A stretch of 14,493 bases of DNA from Vicinamibacterales bacterium (GTDB lineage Bacteria > Acidobacteriota > Vicinamibacteria > Vicinamibacterales > UBA8438), in the NCBI GenBank assembly GCA_030745255.1, contig JASLOY010000033.1:1-14493 (forward strand). Reading direction: 5' to 3'. The position numbers and the translations under genes were made by a program. Under the pieces are notes generated by a model, which was given only the letters and a program-made list of their open reading frames with translations, searched no databases and was not told the DNA's origin. Within the stretch, counting starts at the first letter, position 1; every line of letters starts with the position of its first letter. This document shows positions 13,162 to 14,493 of this stretch, one piece after another.

Positions 13162-13839
13162 ATGACACAAGCATTCGGACTCTACCAGTCGTCGATTGGC
13201 AAGAAGGTCGTGATGGCCGGCAGCGGTGTCCTGCTGCTGGGCTTCGTCGTCATGCACATGATCGGCAACTTGAAGATATTTCTGGGTCAGGCAGACTACG
13301 ACGCCTACGCGGCGTTCCTCCGGGAATTCGGGGCGCCGGCGCTCGGTCACGGTGAGCTGTTGTGGCTCGCACGATTGGGGCTGCTCGCCGCCGTCTGTGT
13401 CCACATCGTCGCTGCTGTTCAGCTCACGCTGATGAGCCGTGCTGCTCGGACCGAGCGGTATCAGAAGCCGCACGACGTGTCGCTCACATACGCGTCGCGC
13501 ACGATGCGATGGGGCGGCGTGATCGTGGCGGCGTTTGTGTTGTATCACCTGCTGCATCTCACCTTCGGCACGGTACACGTCGACTTCGAGGAGGGCGCGG
13601 TCTATGCCAATGTGGTCTCCGCCTTCTCCCAGTGGCCTGTCGCGCTGGCCTACATCACATGCATGCTGCCGCTTGGCCTCCACATCTACCACGGGGCTTG
13701 GAGCATCACGCAGACGCTCGGGTTCGACGGGCCGCGCGTCGCCGCGCTGCGACGTATCGTCGCCGCGGCGCTCGCGCTGGGTGTGACGTTGGGCAACATT
13801 TCGATTCCGCTCGCGATCCTCGCGGGTCTGGTCCGCTGA
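13162..13839 (+). CDS. sdhC: Succinate dehydrogenase cytochrome b subunit (b558 family)
   Basis: The 225-residue, five-helix membrane anchor belongs to the SdhC b558 / FrdC type found in Bacillus, Wolinella and Bacteroidota. It holds two hemes b and passes electrons between the flavoprotein/iron-sulfur subunits and quinone. Candidate axial histidines are H32 (VVMHMIGN, helix I), H81 (VHIVAAVQ, helix II), H129 or H132 (LYHLLHL) and H174 or H177 (GLHIYHGAW), the expected number for a diheme subunit. There is no separate SdhD; sdhA follows directly. The frame is open upstream to 12970, but the extra residues have no family resemblance, and ATG 13162 begins MTQAFGLYQSSIGKK, a typical start. Its Shine-Dalgarno is weak (GGGG 11 bases away). 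Confidence 0.9.
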   Translation: MTQAFGLYQSSIGKKVVMAGSGVLLLGFVVMHMIGNLKIFLGQADYDAYAAFLREFGAPALGHGELLWLARLGLLAAVCVHIVAAVQLTLMSRAARTERYQKPHDVSLTYASRTMRWGGVIVAAFVLYHLLHLTFGTVHVDFEEGAVYANVVSAFSQWPVALAYITCMLPLGLHIYHGAWSITQTLGFDGPRVAALRRIVAAALALGVTLGNISIPLAILAGLVR

Positions 13840-13849
13840 GGAGGGCGCC

Positions 13850-14493
<644 letters not shown>

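Overview
The window is a high-G+C bacterial chromosome segment, gene-dense and almost entirely ordinary housekeeping and transport genes. No phage, IS, CRISPR, rRNA or tRNA signal was seen. The gene mix points to an Acidobacteriota-type genome, possibly a Vicinamibacteria relative: an exported PD40 beta-propeller protein, a diheme b558-type SdhC next to a Bacteroidota/Acidobacteriota-like SdhA, a short PlsB-like acyltransferase, and a membrane-anchored gluzincin of the MA clan. This lineage call is an inference from family resemblance, not from a marker gene.

Layout. The + strand opens with the tail of a TRAP transporter large permease (ends 149), then a TolB-like propeller protein (199-1272) and an M20 metallopeptidase (1479-2612). 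A - strand block follows, in transcription order: a membrane-anchored protein with a VirB10-like beta domain and a glycine zipper (6081-4930), a PlsB-like acyltransferase (4770-3640), and a monofunctional proline dehydrogenase (3633-2698) only 6 bp behind it. A 372-bp divergent spacer (6082-6453) separates this block from a + strand run: Na/phosphate symporter (6454-7614), PhoU-like partner (7657-8343), ThiO-type glycine oxidase (8485-9609), MerR-type regulator (9653-10147) and monofunctional transglycosylase MtgA (10162-10905). A - strand pair comes next: an AIR-synthase/HypE-like protein (13012-11957) whose stop overlaps the start of a HExxH membrane protease (11960-11001). Finally sdhC (13162-13839) and the first third of sdhA (13850 to the window edge) run off the right end.

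How the genes work together. Clear functional units are the symporter with its PhoU-like partner (phosphate uptake or its control), sdhC-sdhA (membrane succinate dehydrogenase / fumarate reductase, with sdhB expected just beyond the edge), and the translationally coupled HypE-like/protease pair, whose joint role is unknown. The acyltransferase and proline dehydrogenase are co-transcribed by position, without an obvious shared pathway.

The least ordinary signal is between the genes. Five intergenic tracts are built on a 7-bp period, each with its own heptamer: a TCAGAAG-type array and its inverted partner around 1276-1466, GCTCAAA at 2661-2683, and WWTGNNC-type arrays at 4901-4951 and 8376-8466. 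A perfect 18-bp inverted repeat (10902-10919 / 10962-10979) separates two convergent genes and supplies the stop codon of mtgA. The propeller gene also appears to have lost the reading frame linking its signal peptide to its mature domain.
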